DNA of 64,000 bases from Lachnospiraceae bacterium (GTDB lineage Bacteria > Bacillota > Clostridia > Lachnospirales > Lachnospiraceae): positions 125,165-189,164 of the forward strand of contig JAHZAV010000002.1 in the NCBI GenBank assembly GCA_019423745.1, given 5' to 3'. Shown in pieces: positions 51,192 through 59,317 of the stretch (position 1 is its first letter; each line of letters begins with the position of its first letter). The notes below the pieces were generated by a model. It saw nothing but the letters and a program-made list of their open reading frames with translations, was not told the DNA's origin and did no database searches. The position numbers and the translations under genes are program-made.

Positions 51192-53018
51192 TTATTCTAC
51201 GGTAACAGACTTTGCAAGATTTCTCGGTTTATCAACATCACATCCTCTGCCCACAGCAACATAATAGCCAAAAAGCTGCAACGGAATAATTGCCAGTGAA
51301 TTCGTAAAATACTTATTTGTCTTCGGAAGATAAATCACATAGTCTGCTGCCCTTTCTACTTCTGTGTTATCCACATTTGTGACAGCCATCACGAATGCAC
51401 CCCTTGTTTTTACTTCCACCATATTACTGATTGTCTTTTTGTAAAGTTCCTCCTGGGTAAGGACAGAACATACCAAAGTCCCTTCTTCAATCAGAGAAAT
51501 TGTTCCATGTTTCAATTCCCCGGCAGCATAGGCCTCTGAATGAATATAGGAAACCTCCTTCAATTTCAGCGATCCTTCCATTGAAATTGCGTAGTCGATT
51601 CCTCGCCCGATAAAGAATATACTCTTAGCTGCAAGATACCGGTTGGCAAATTTCTGTATTTTATTTTTATTATTCAAAAGCATTTCCACCTGTGTAGGCA
51701 ATTCTTTGAGTTCTTCTATCATATCTGCCAACCCTTGATCGCTCAATTCTCCTCTGACATGAGCAAACTTCATAGCAAGCAGATACAAAGATATCAGCTG
51801 TGCAGAATATGCCTTTGTCGTTGCTACTGCTATTTCCGGACCAGCCCATGTATACATTACATTATCTGCTTCTCTTGCAATAGAACTTCCTACTACATTG
51901 ACAATCCCAAGAACCTTAATGCCCTTCTCTTTTGCCTCCCTTAGGGCTGCAAGCGTATCTGCTGTCTCGCCTGACTGACTTACTACGATAAGCAGAGTCC
52001 CTTCATCCAAAATCGGATTCCTGTATCGGAACTCTGAAGCCAGATCTACTTCTACTGGTATTCTGGCCAATCCTTCAAAGACATATTTACTTGTCATGCC
52101 TGTATGGTAGGCACTTCCACAAGCAACAATCATAATCTTACGAATACTTTTGATATCCTCATCTGTCATTCCCAGCTCTTCGATTACAATATTGCCATTT
52201 TTAAGTCTAGGTGAAAATGTATCCATAATTGCTTTAGGCTGCTCATACATTTCCTTCAGCATAAAATGCTCATATCCGCCCTTTTCTGCTGCATTGACAT
52301 CCCAGTCAATATGAGTTACTTCTTTTTCAATGGTCTCTTCATCCACATTAAAAAATTCCATATTTACTTCTGTCAGACGCACAATCTCTTCATTTTCGAT
52401 AAATACTACATCTCTTGTGTATTTCAGAACTGCTGGAACATCAGATGCAATAATGCTTCCTCCGTCTGTATGCCCTACGATAAGCGGACTGTCTTTACGC
52501 ACCGCATATAATTCTTCAGGATGATCTCTGAAAATAATTCCAAGAGCATAAGAACCTTCCATACGATGCATAACTTTCGTAATTGCACGAAGAGGATTCC
52601 CATCATAATAATAATCCAGAAGATGCGCAATAATTTCCGTATCTGTCTCTGATATAAACTGATATCCTTTTTTCTCCAACTTTTTCTTTAATTTCAAATA
52701 GTTTTCAATGATTCCATTATGAACAACAACTATACTTTTATCTGCATTGAAATGTGGATGGGCATTAATATCAGAGGGCGCACCGTGAGTTGCCCAGCGT
52801 GTATGTCCGATTCCAAGAGTTCCCGGAAGTTTTTCTCCTCCGTGGCTGATTTCATTTAAAACTTTCAACCGTCCCTGTGCTTTCAGCATATTAATTTCCT
52901 TGCCGTCATAGACTGCAATTCCAGCGGAATCATATCCGCGGTACTCAAGTTTTTCCAGCCCATCAAGAAGAATAGGTGCTGCCTGCTGTTTTCCAATATA
53001 TCCAACTATTCCACACAT
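51192..53018 (-). CDS. glmS: Glutamine-fructose-6-phosphate aminotransferase (isomerizing)
   Basis: The 608-residue enzyme makes glucosamine-6-phosphate for cell wall synthesis. The N-terminal glutaminase uses Cys2 (MCGIVGYIG) with GHTRWATHG and HNGIIENY; two SIS domains follow (CGSAYHTGM, VSQSGETADT, and later GRGIDYAISMEGSLKLKE, seen here in two parts). It ends with KSVTVE, the conserved C-terminus. The gap upstream is only 135 bp and shows no glmS ribozyme core. A promoter with a palindrome over its -35 precedes it. Confidence 0.98.
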   Translation of the reverse strand: MCGIVGYIGKQQAAPILLDGLEKLEYRGYDSAGIAVYDGKEINMLKAQGRLKVLNEISHGGEKLPGTLGIGHTRWATHGAPSDINAHPHFNADKSIVVVHNGIIENYLKLKKKLEKKGYQFISETDTEIIAHLLDYYYDGNPLRAITKVMHRMEGSYALGIIFRDHPEELYAVRKDSPLIVGHTDGGSIIASDVPAVLKYTRDVVFIENEEIVRLTEVNMEFFNVDEETIEKEVTHIDWDVNAAEKGGYEHFMLKEMYEQPKAIMDTFSPRLKNGNIVIEELGMTDEDIKSIRKIMIVACGSAYHTGMTSKYVFEGLARIPVEVDLASEFRYRNPILDEGTLLIVVSQSGETADTLAALREAKEKGIKVLGIVNVVGSSIAREADNVMYTWAGPEIAVATTKAYSAQLISLYLLAMKFAHVRGELSDQGLADMIEELKELPTQVEMLLNNKNKIQKFANRYLAAKSIFFIGRGIDYAISMEGSLKLKEVSYIHSEAYAAGELKHGTISLIEEGTLVCSVLTQEELYKKTISNMVEVKTRGAFVMAVTNVDNTEVERAADYVIYLPKTNKYFTNSLAIIPLQLFGYYVAVGRGCDVDKPRNLAKSVTVE

Positions 53019-53079
53019 AATTTATCTCCTTTGCCTTACTTTTGTACAAACATCCATTTTTTTTGCACTATCAAGTGGT

Positions 53080-53108
53080 ATTGTATCAAATTTACATCTA
53101 TATGTAAA
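53080..53108 (-). promoter_or_regulatory. glmS promoter with operator-like palindrome
   Basis: TTTACA (53108..53103) and TACAAT (53085..53080) have a 17-bp spacer. The palindrome TTTACAT-CTAT-ATGTAAA (53091-53108) covers the -35, so a repressor could bind there. The regulator is not known. Confidence 0.6.
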
Positions 53109-53144
53109 GAAAAAAGGAAGATGTGCAACTGCATCTTCCTTTTT
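53109..53144 (-). terminator. Terminator of the cohesin-like protein gene
   Basis: On the minus strand AAAAAGGAAGATG (53144..53132) pairs with CATCTTCCTTTTT (53123..53111) and ends in a T-run. It starts ten bases after the stop codon. Confidence 0.85.
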
Positions 53145-53153
53145 AACCTGTTT

Positions 53154-54737
53154 TTAATCAAGATCAATAATATCCATTTTAAAGGTATCATCATCCTCTG
53201 CGTGACTTCTCTTCTTTGGCGTACGTGCAGGTCTCTTAGCTGGCTCACGAACTCTGGCATCTAAAAGGGCATCCAGATCCTCTATATCGTCATCATCCGA
53301 ATTGCGACGCTGTACACGGAATATATCTTCGTCAAAATCTTCATCCGACTCAAAGTCTTCAAAATCTTCATCTACCGAAAAATCATCCTCTTCAAAATCT
53401 TCTTCATCGTCGTCGTATTCATCGAAGTCATCGTCATATTCAAATCCATCATCATATTCGTCAAATTCATCATCAAAATCTTCATCTTCTGGCACTGCTG
53501 CTTTTGCTTTTGATGCTTTTTCTTTCTTTGCTGCAGGAGCCTGTTTATCCTTTGCTCCTTTTTTCGTCAGTTTTTTGTCTTCCTCTTCATCTACATCAAT
53601 ATCATACTCATCATAAAGATCATCCAATTCCAGGTTACGATGACGAAGCTTGATTGCCAAAATGATAATGATAATCAGGAAGATAAGGAATAATACCCAT
53701 GTCCCAACAAGGAATTTATCAATGTTATCGCGCAGTGCATCAATTGCTTTTCCAAGCAACGAAGAAGACTCTTTATCTTCTTTCTCTGTAGAACTCTCTG
53801 GAGTATATCTCTGATAAGTATCGTCTACAGAATCATACTGATAAAAACCTTTTTCTCCATCACTGTTCAATGCATACAATACATAGTAGTCCGTTGCATC
53901 CACATTCTGCCAAGCCGGAAAATCTTTCCCGTTAACTGTAAAAGTTGTTTCCTGAAGATTACTTGGAAGCTTACTTCCTACATCCTCTGTAAGAGGAATG
54001 ATATATCTATCCTGTGAAACATTAATCTGTTCAAAAGGTGAAAATGTACCTCCATCAGGATCATAAAGGAAAAAGTTTTCCTCTCCCTCTGAATCAGCTA
54101 AATAAACTGCATATTTTCCGCTGCTCTCCTGCAAAGCGGCTGGACAACTCTGTCCTTCAAAAGTCATTTCTGTCTTGGTAAATCCTGTAGGAATCAAAAT
54201 ATCCGAAAATTCCACCACACTATATGTCTGACCGTCAACATCCACCTGAACACCGGTTGCAGTACCTGTTTCTCCAGTAGAATCCGAATTATTGATCAGA
54301 GAAGGATCTCCCTCCCCAATTGTAATGGTAGAACTTCCCTGTGCCACCTGAAAAGAAGAGCCTTCCGTTGAAGAAGCGCTTACAGAAGCAATTGTAATAT
54401 TAGTTGTCTGCACTGCCAATGCCTGAAACTTCAGTGTCCATTTCATTTCAGTACTTCCGCCGCCATTTCCGGTCAGCTGAATTTGCCCATTGCTGGCTGT
54501 CGCCCCGTCGCCACTAACAAATTTTAATGCTGCTTCATCGTAAGTCAAAGTTGCATTTACATTACCGATACCTTCATCCGCATAGAAGGTTGCTTCTACA
54601 TCAAAAGTTGCCCCCTGTGTCGTCGTAGGATCGGAAAACCGAAGCTGCGGTTCAGCTGCATCTACGCTGAAAGGCAGAACCAGAACAGCCATACACAATG
54701 CTACGATGACTGCTGTCATTTTTTTCAACACTTTCAT
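53154..54737 (-). CDS. Membrane-anchored cohesin-domain-like surface protein with acidic cytoplasmic tail
   Basis: The 527-residue protein has a signal peptide (MKVLKKMTAVIVALCMAVLV, ending VDAA), a cohesin-like beta domain (about 30-145: TTTQGATFDVEATFYADEGI, NATLTYDEAALKF, MKWTLKFQAL), and then Thr/Ser-rich linkers and two similar beta segments containing KYAVYLADSEGEENFFLYD and DYYVLYALNSDGEKGFYQYD. One membrane helix (about 355-380, WVLFLIFLIIIIILAI) is followed by a cytoplasmic tail of 150 residues rich in Asp and Glu with Tyr/Phe at intervals, then a short basic end. The ATG at 54737 follows AGAGGT. No dockerin partner is visible. It shares an operon with the LCP gene upstream. Confidence 0.75.
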   Translation of the reverse strand: MKVLKKMTAVIVALCMAVLVLPFSVDAAEPQLRFSDPTTTQGATFDVEATFYADEGIGNVNATLTYDEAALKFVSGDGATASNGQIQLTGNGGGSTEMKWTLKFQALAVQTTNITIASVSASSTEGSSFQVAQGSSTITIGEGDPSLINNSDSTGETGTATGVQVDVDGQTYSVVEFSDILIPTGFTKTEMTFEGQSCPAALQESSGKYAVYLADSEGEENFFLYDPDGGTFSPFEQINVSQDRYIIPLTEDVGSKLPSNLQETTFTVNGKDFPAWQNVDATDYYVLYALNSDGEKGFYQYDSVDDTYQRYTPESSTEKEDKESSSLLGKAIDALRDNIDKFLVGTWVLFLIFLIIIIILAIKLRHRNLELDDLYDEYDIDVDEEEDKKLTKKGAKDKQAPAAKKEKASKAKAAVPEDEDFDDEFDEYDDGFEYDDDFDEYDDDEEDFEEDDFSVDEDFEDFESDEDFDEDIFRVQRRNSDDDDIEDLDALLDARVREPAKRPARTPKKRSHAEDDDTFKMDIIDLD

Positions 54738-54761
54738 ACTGTTACCTCTCTTATGCATTAT

Positions 54762-56075
54762 TTATTCCATACCTGAATTCTCTTGGCCGCCACCGCCTCC
54801 GCTGTCATCTACATTCCCATTATTAACTGAGCCGTCTCCGGGAACTGTATCGTCCGTCCATTCATTCGATGATTCCGTATCCGTATCTTCAGTCCATCCG
54901 GAATTGTCTGTTTCAGTATCATAATAAGAAGAATCATATCCCGTATTATAGCTGTCATCATAAGTTTCTCCGCTGTTATCTTCCCAGGTATCTTCAGAAC
55001 TCTCATAAGAAGAACTGGAGACTCTTTCTGAAATTCCATACTCAATATCTTGAACAGTACTGGAAACGGTATAACCATCATTTCCAAACAAAAACTGGTG
55101 AACCTCCTGCACATTACTGGAAAGCGTATCCGGAATAACAACGCTTCCTACTTCGTTAAGCATATCTGTTGTATTCTTGGATGGGAATCCTAACGATTCA
55201 CCTAATTTGTATTTCGTAAAATCTTTCGCATAACTTACCATCTCAGTTAACGTGAAATTCGTTGAAATCTGTGGAAATACTTTGTCTATAATCTTATTGA
55301 TCGTTCCCAGGCTCATATGTTGTACTTCATTAGCAATCAACTCTAGTACATGCCGTTGCCTAGAGGCTCTTTCAAAATCTCCTCCTGCTGTATATCGGAT
55401 TCTGGAATAAGAAACTGCCTGTACTCCATTCAAATGATAGGTCCCTGCCACCTCTGGCTCAATTTTCGTATAACTTTTCCCGGTCACTTTAGAAGTCTCT
55501 ACACAGTAATTATTCATATGAACAACTTCTTCTTCTGTCATCTCTATATCCAGACCGCCTACTGCATCAATCACATCTACAAGCGCATTAAAATTAACTG
55601 TGACGTACTTTTCTATATTCATATCCAGATTTTTATTAATCATGGAAATAGCGCCTTCCGGACCATAAAACGAATAAGCTGAATTCGCTTTGTTATAGCT
55701 TCCATCATCCAACTGAAGCAAGGTATCTCTGTATATAGATACAAGCTTTACTTCCTTCGTCTCATTATTAAGGCTTGCGATCATAATCGTATCGCTTCGG
55801 TTTCCCTTCCCAAGACTGTTTTCCCTGGAATCCAAACCAAAAAGAGCAATATTGGTATAGCCTTCTTCATGCTCTACTTCCGAAGATATATTCAGCTGGT
55901 CTGTATCGATTGTGGTTGTCTCAATCTTGCTCATCTTCCCAGCCAGCAGTACTGCTGCTGTTGAAAGCACTGCAAATGCAACTCCGCCAAAAATAACTCC
56001 GATCTTTTTTCCAAGCGACCACGCTGCAAAACTGTGTCGCCTGCGCCGGCCTGTTCTTCGCCTTCTTCCCGCCAT
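54762..56075 (-). CDS. LytR-CpsA-Psr (LCP) family transferase
   Basis: The 437-residue membrane protein should attach a polysaccharide from its lipid carrier to peptidoglycan. It has a basic cytoplasmic start (RRRRTGRRRRHS), one helix, and the LCP domain with the motifs LFGLDSRE, RSDTIMIASLN, SIYRDTLLQL, KANSAYSFYG, and YSRIRYTAGGDFERASRQR. The last 90 residues are Ser, Asp, Gly and Tyr-rich and probably disordered. The ATG at 56075 is chosen after AAAGG; a TTG 17 codons upstream is possible. It has its own promoter and is followed by the cohesin-like gene after 24 bp. Confidence 0.92.
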   Translation of the reverse strand: MAGRRRRTGRRRRHSFAAWSLGKKIGVIFGGVAFAVLSTAAVLLAGKMSKIETTTIDTDQLNISSEVEHEEGYTNIALFGLDSRENSLGKGNRSDTIMIASLNNETKEVKLVSIYRDTLLQLDDGSYNKANSAYSFYGPEGAISMINKNLDMNIEKYVTVNFNALVDVIDAVGGLDIEMTEEEVVHMNNYCVETSKVTGKSYTKIEPEVAGTYHLNGVQAVSYSRIRYTAGGDFERASRQRHVLELIANEVQHMSLGTINKIIDKVFPQISTNFTLTEMVSYAKDFTKYKLGESLGFPSKNTTDMLNEVGSVVIPDTLSSNVQEVHQFLFGNDGYTVSSTVQDIEYGISERVSSSSYESSEDTWEDNSGETYDDSYNTGYDSSYYDTETDNSGWTEDTDTESSNEWTDDTVPGDGSVNNGNVDDSGGGGGQENSGME

Positions 56076-56131
56076 GGTAACATCCTTTCTTTGGTACAGT
56101 TTTCTTCCGCAATCCAAACATTTCAAACTAC

Positions 56132-56160
56132 ATAATACATTACTTTATGCTTTTTTTCAA
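56132..56160 (-). promoter_or_regulatory. Promoter of the LCP-cohesin-like unit
   Basis: TTGAAA (56160..56155) and TATTAT (56137..56132) are 17 bp apart in the gap after the glycosyltransferase gene. Confidence 0.7.
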
Positions 56161-56178
56161 TATTTTACCCCTGTTTTT

Positions 56179-57117
56179 TCACATTGTTCGATTCCAGTAT
56201 GCCGGAAACATGCTACAACAACGTATCAGCCTTTTGGGCAAAATCTGATAATGTTTTCCCATCAAAAAACCTAAATATTTTACTGCACTTCCCCAGAACA
56301 AGGAAAAGACATGAAATGGTCTTCCTGTTTTCAAAAGATAGGCTGCTGCGCTTCTCACCATGCGGATTCCTTCTTCTTCTGATTTTATTCCCTGAAAAAT
56401 TTCCGGATGCTGTGCCTGTGAAACTGCCACGTCAAAATTTCTTCTGAACTGCTGGACATTCGTATAATTATGAGAATGAATGACTTTCGCTTCCGCGGTA
56501 TAGGATACGCTGTATCCCTGTTTGATACACTTGGCAGCAAACAACATATCTTCGTTTAAAATGGTACTTTTTTCGAAACCACCAATTTGATGATAAATCT
56601 TTCTATCATAAGCAGCACATACATTAGAGCAAAAGAAGGTTTTAATTCCTAATTCTTTTATATCCTCTGCCGATTTTATCCGACTTCTCTCCGGATAGTT
56701 GAATTTTCGGACATACCTTTCAATAATACTACATTCCTCTCTCGGCAGCTGCCGGGCAAAAGAAACTGCTACTTTCTCATTTTCAAACGGTTTTATCAAC
56801 TCTTCAATTAATTTCTTGTCTTTCGGCAGCGCATCCTGTGTAAAAAACACAAGAATATCTGCATCTGACATATGCACCGCCCGGTCTCTTGTCCCACCAT
56901 GATCAAATTCATCCTGCTGGATTTCCGTAATCAGAAGGTTCTCATATCTTCTGGACAAATCCTCCAGATCCACACCATCTACTGTATGCATAATATAGAT
57001 TTTCCTGATAGGAACGGTCTGCTTTTCCACTCGTTCTACCAGCTTATAAAAATCTTTTCCCGGCTTATATACCGGAATAATCACATCTATGATCTGTTTA
57101 CTCGCTTCCGGCTTCAT
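56179..57117 (-). CDS. Family 2 glycosyltransferase (rhamnosyltransferase-like)
   Basis: The 312-residue GT-A enzyme has IDVIIPVYKPGKDF at the start, the DHGGTRDRAV motif, a DILVFFTQDALP donor-binding stretch (DxD-like), and INEDMLF-type acceptor residues (TILNEDMLFAAK). The HDGGTR/ADILVF pattern resembles rhamnosyltransferases, which suits the adjacent rfb genes, but the sugar is not proven. The ATG at 57117 follows GGAGG and overlaps the preceding LCP gene by 20 bases, so they are coupled. It ends in a basic region (KRLIRCC). Confidence 0.85.
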   Translation of the reverse strand: MKPEASKQIIDVIIPVYKPGKDFYKLVERVEKQTVPIRKIYIMHTVDGVDLEDLSRRYENLLITEIQQDEFDHGGTRDRAVHMSDADILVFFTQDALPKDKKLIEELIKPFENEKVAVSFARQLPREECSIIERYVRKFNYPERSRIKSAEDIKELGIKTFFCSNVCAAYDRKIYHQIGGFEKSTILNEDMLFAAKCIKQGYSVSYTAEAKVIHSHNYTNVQQFRRNFDVAVSQAQHPEIFQGIKSEEEGIRMVRSAAAYLLKTGRPFHVFSLFWGSAVKYLGFLMGKHYQILPKRLIRCCSMFPAYWNRTM

Positions 57118-58222
57118 TTTGACTATCCTCCGTCTGCTCTTCATTTGTATCCGGATATATCCCCGTCATTTCACAAAGTTCATCACTGATTCCCTGAACA
57201 ACTTCCGTAGGTTTATAGTCTTCATCTCCAAAAAGAAATTCATGCGCCTGCCGCACATTATCTGCAAGTCCCGCTGCCACCACATAAGAGCCTGAATATC
57301 CAGGAATAGATTCCGGCGTTTCCGGTGTGAATGGGAAGCCACAATTCTCACCCAGTTCATAATTAAAGACATCTGCAGCAAGTCCGATAATCTCAGACGA
57401 AGAAAAGCTTGTTGATATTTCCGGGAAAACAGCATCAATCACTTTATTTATAGTTCCCAAATCTGCGTTTTTTGCTTTTTCTACCAATTTTTCAATAACA
57501 AGCCTCTGGCGGGAAGTACGCTCAAAATCTCCCCCTGCTGTATAACGGATTCTGGCATAGGATACCGCCTGCACACCATTCAAGTGATAGGTTCCGGCAA
57601 CTTCCGGCTCAATTCTTTCGTAATCCTTGCCAGTGATTTCAGAAGTTTCCACACAATAATTATTCATATGGACAACCTCCTCATCTGTCAGGTCAAGTTC
57701 AATCCCCCCCAACAAATCTACCGCATCTGCCAGCGCAAGGAAATTTACAGTAACATAATCTGTAATATCCAGATCCAGATTTTTATTCAGCATATTGATA
57801 GCAGCTTCGGCGCCGCCAGTAGCATAAGCAGAATTGGCTTTATCATATGTACCATCCGCCTGCTGAAGCATCGTATCACGGTACACAGAAAGCATTTTCA
57901 CTTCTTTTGTTTTCGTATTAATACTAGCTACAATAATACAGTCGCTTCTTACTCCCGACGTCTCTCCTGCACGGTTATCCGTACCAAACAAAGCAATATT
58001 TTTAAATCCTTCCTGATTAACCCCATTATTTAAAATGCTGTCTTCATTAAAAATAGTATGATTCAGCTTGTCCAGCTTAAACATACCAAAAGCAATTGTC
58101 CCAAGCACACATAAAATAATCAGTTCAATTATAAGAACTGCCACACGCCTTTTTCTTCTTTTTCTCCGTCTTCTCTTTTGCAGTTCTTGTTCTCTTCTCT
58201 TTATTCTCTTTTCTTCTTTCAT
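57098..58222 (-). CDS. LytR-CpsA-Psr (LCP) family transferase
   Basis: The 374-residue protein has the same plan as the LCP at 54762: an extremely basic start, one helix (VAVLIIELIILCVLGTIAFG), then the LCP domain with LFGTDNRAGE, RSDCIIVASIN, SVYRDTMLQQ, KANSAYATGG and YARIRYTAGGDFERTSRQR. The C-terminus is acidic. The two paralogs flank a glycosyltransferase gene, suggesting duplication and different polymers or acceptors. It has a promoter and leader hairpin upstream. Confidence 0.92.
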   Translation of the reverse strand: MKEEKRIKRREQELQKRRRRKRRKRRVAVLIIELIILCVLGTIAFGMFKLDKLNHTIFNEDSILNNGVNQEGFKNIALFGTDNRAGETSGVRSDCIIVASINTKTKEVKMLSVYRDTMLQQADGTYDKANSAYATGGAEAAINMLNKNLDLDITDYVTVNFLALADAVDLLGGIELDLTDEEVVHMNNYCVETSEITGKDYERIEPEVAGTYHLNGVQAVSYARIRYTAGGDFERTSRQRLVIEKLVEKAKNADLGTINKVIDAVFPEISTSFSSSEIIGLAADVFNYELGENCGFPFTPETPESIPGYSGSYVVAAGLADNVRQAHEFLFGDEDYKPTEVVQGISDELCEMTGIYPDTNEEQTEDSQNEAGSE

Positions 58223-58262
58223 ATATCTTCTCCATAGTTAACAGGCCTTTTACTTAAATAAA

Positions 58263-58284
58263 AGCGTCAGCAAACACTAACGCT
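58263..58284 (-). terminator. Attenuator-like hairpin in the LCP leader
   Basis: AGCGTTAG (58284..58277) and CTGACGCT (58270..58263) pair with one G-U around six bases and are followed by TTTATTT. It lies between the promoter and the LCP start, so it could attenuate expression; a weak terminator of leaking transcripts is also possible. Confidence 0.5.
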
Positions 58285-58301
58285 ATAGAAACACTTTACT
58301 T

Positions 58302-58330
58302 ATGATACAATACTTTTACCACCAGGGCAA
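58302..58330 (-). promoter_or_regulatory. Promoter of the LCP-glycosyltransferase unit
   Basis: TTGCCC (58330..58325) and TATCAT (58307..58302) have a 17-bp spacer, about 80 bases before the LCP ATG. Confidence 0.55.
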
Positions 58331-58362
58331 GGGAAAGTATCTTAAGACTTCATTAATAACTG

Positions 58363-59313
58363 TCAACGTTTTCGAAAAAGATTTATCCACAGCTCTACCT
58401 GTATTGCCAAATAATTCTTTAAATTCCTCTTCTGAAAAGCAACCTTATTTTCCTTTCTGCACATTTTCACACCGGACAACAGCCCTTTTACATAATCCTT
58501 GCCCAATCCTTTCCGGAAAAAAAATGCTGTTTTAACTGCAAAACCAGCAAAAAGAAATGGACTGTTTAAAAGGATCTGCCCGAATGGCATATTCTTATAT
58601 ATAAGATAAACATTATTTCTGGAAGAATACTTGGTTTTGAAAACATTATACCGGGAACCGCTGGAAGCACTCCCCACATGTATCACTTCAGCGGTTGGCT
58701 CATACAGATTCACATAGCCATGTATTCTGGCACGATAGCCAACATCAATATCCTCCAGATACGCAAAATGTCTCTCATCAAAATATCCGATTTTTTCAAA
58801 TACATCCCGACGATATATAGCTGCTCCTGCACATGCTGCAAACACTCTGCAAGGTCTGTCAAATTTGTCAGCTTCTCCATCACGCCCTCTGGCAAAAGCC
58901 CATCCAAAGGCATTATAAAATGTTCCTGCACTGTCCATCTTTGCAGAATCATTATACTGCAGCATTTTTGCTTCCACTGAAAAACACCTTTCATTCTCTT
59001 GAATGCTGTGAAGCAGATTTTCCACAAAACCTTTTCTTACTTTTGTATCATTATTCAGAAGTATAACATAGGGTGAATGACTTGCTCTGATCCCCGCATT
59101 AACTGCATGACAAAATCCATAATTTTTCTCAAAAAGAATGAATTCCGTATCCGGATACAACCTTTTTGCCCGCTCAATACAGTCGTCTGTAGATCCATTA
59201 TCCACAACGATAACCTGCATTTGTATTTCCGTCATTTCATACAACGCTTCAAGACAGGGAATCAGATATTTTTCACCCTTATAATTTGGTATTACAACCG
59301 TTACTTTACACAT
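58363..59313 (-). CDS. Family 2 glycosyltransferase
   Basis: The 316-residue GT-A protein starts VTVVIPNYKGEKYLIPCLEAL and has VVDNGSTDD, NAGIRASHSPYVILLNNDT with the metal-binding DxD-like NDT, and an ED acceptor motif (AYLEDIDVGYR). This is the RfbF/WbbL-like branch often seen in rhamnose glycans. It starts four bases after the next gene's stop, so it is cotranscribed with it. Confidence 0.88.
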   Translation of the reverse strand: MCKVTVVIPNYKGEKYLIPCLEALYEMTEIQMQVIVVDNGSTDDCIERAKRLYPDTEFILFEKNYGFCHAVNAGIRASHSPYVILLNNDTKVRKGFVENLLHSIQENERCFSVEAKMLQYNDSAKMDSAGTFYNAFGWAFARGRDGEADKFDRPCRVFAACAGAAIYRRDVFEKIGYFDERHFAYLEDIDVGYRARIHGYVNLYEPTAEVIHVGSASSGSRYNVFKTKYSSRNNVYLIYKNMPFGQILLNSPFLFAGFAVKTAFFFRKGLGKDYVKGLLSGVKMCRKENKVAFQKRNLKNYLAIQVELWINLFRKR

Positions 59314-59317
59314 AGCT

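Noticed and set aside
53019..53153. glmS ribozyme upstream of glmS
   Set aside because: The gap is too short and lacks the ribozyme core sequence; a terminator, promoter and palindrome explain it.
53302..53616. A Ser/Lys-rich plus-strand frame of 104 codons
   Set aside because: It is the reverse of the GAT/GAA-rich acidic tail of the cohesin-like gene; the low-complexity Ser run is an artefact.
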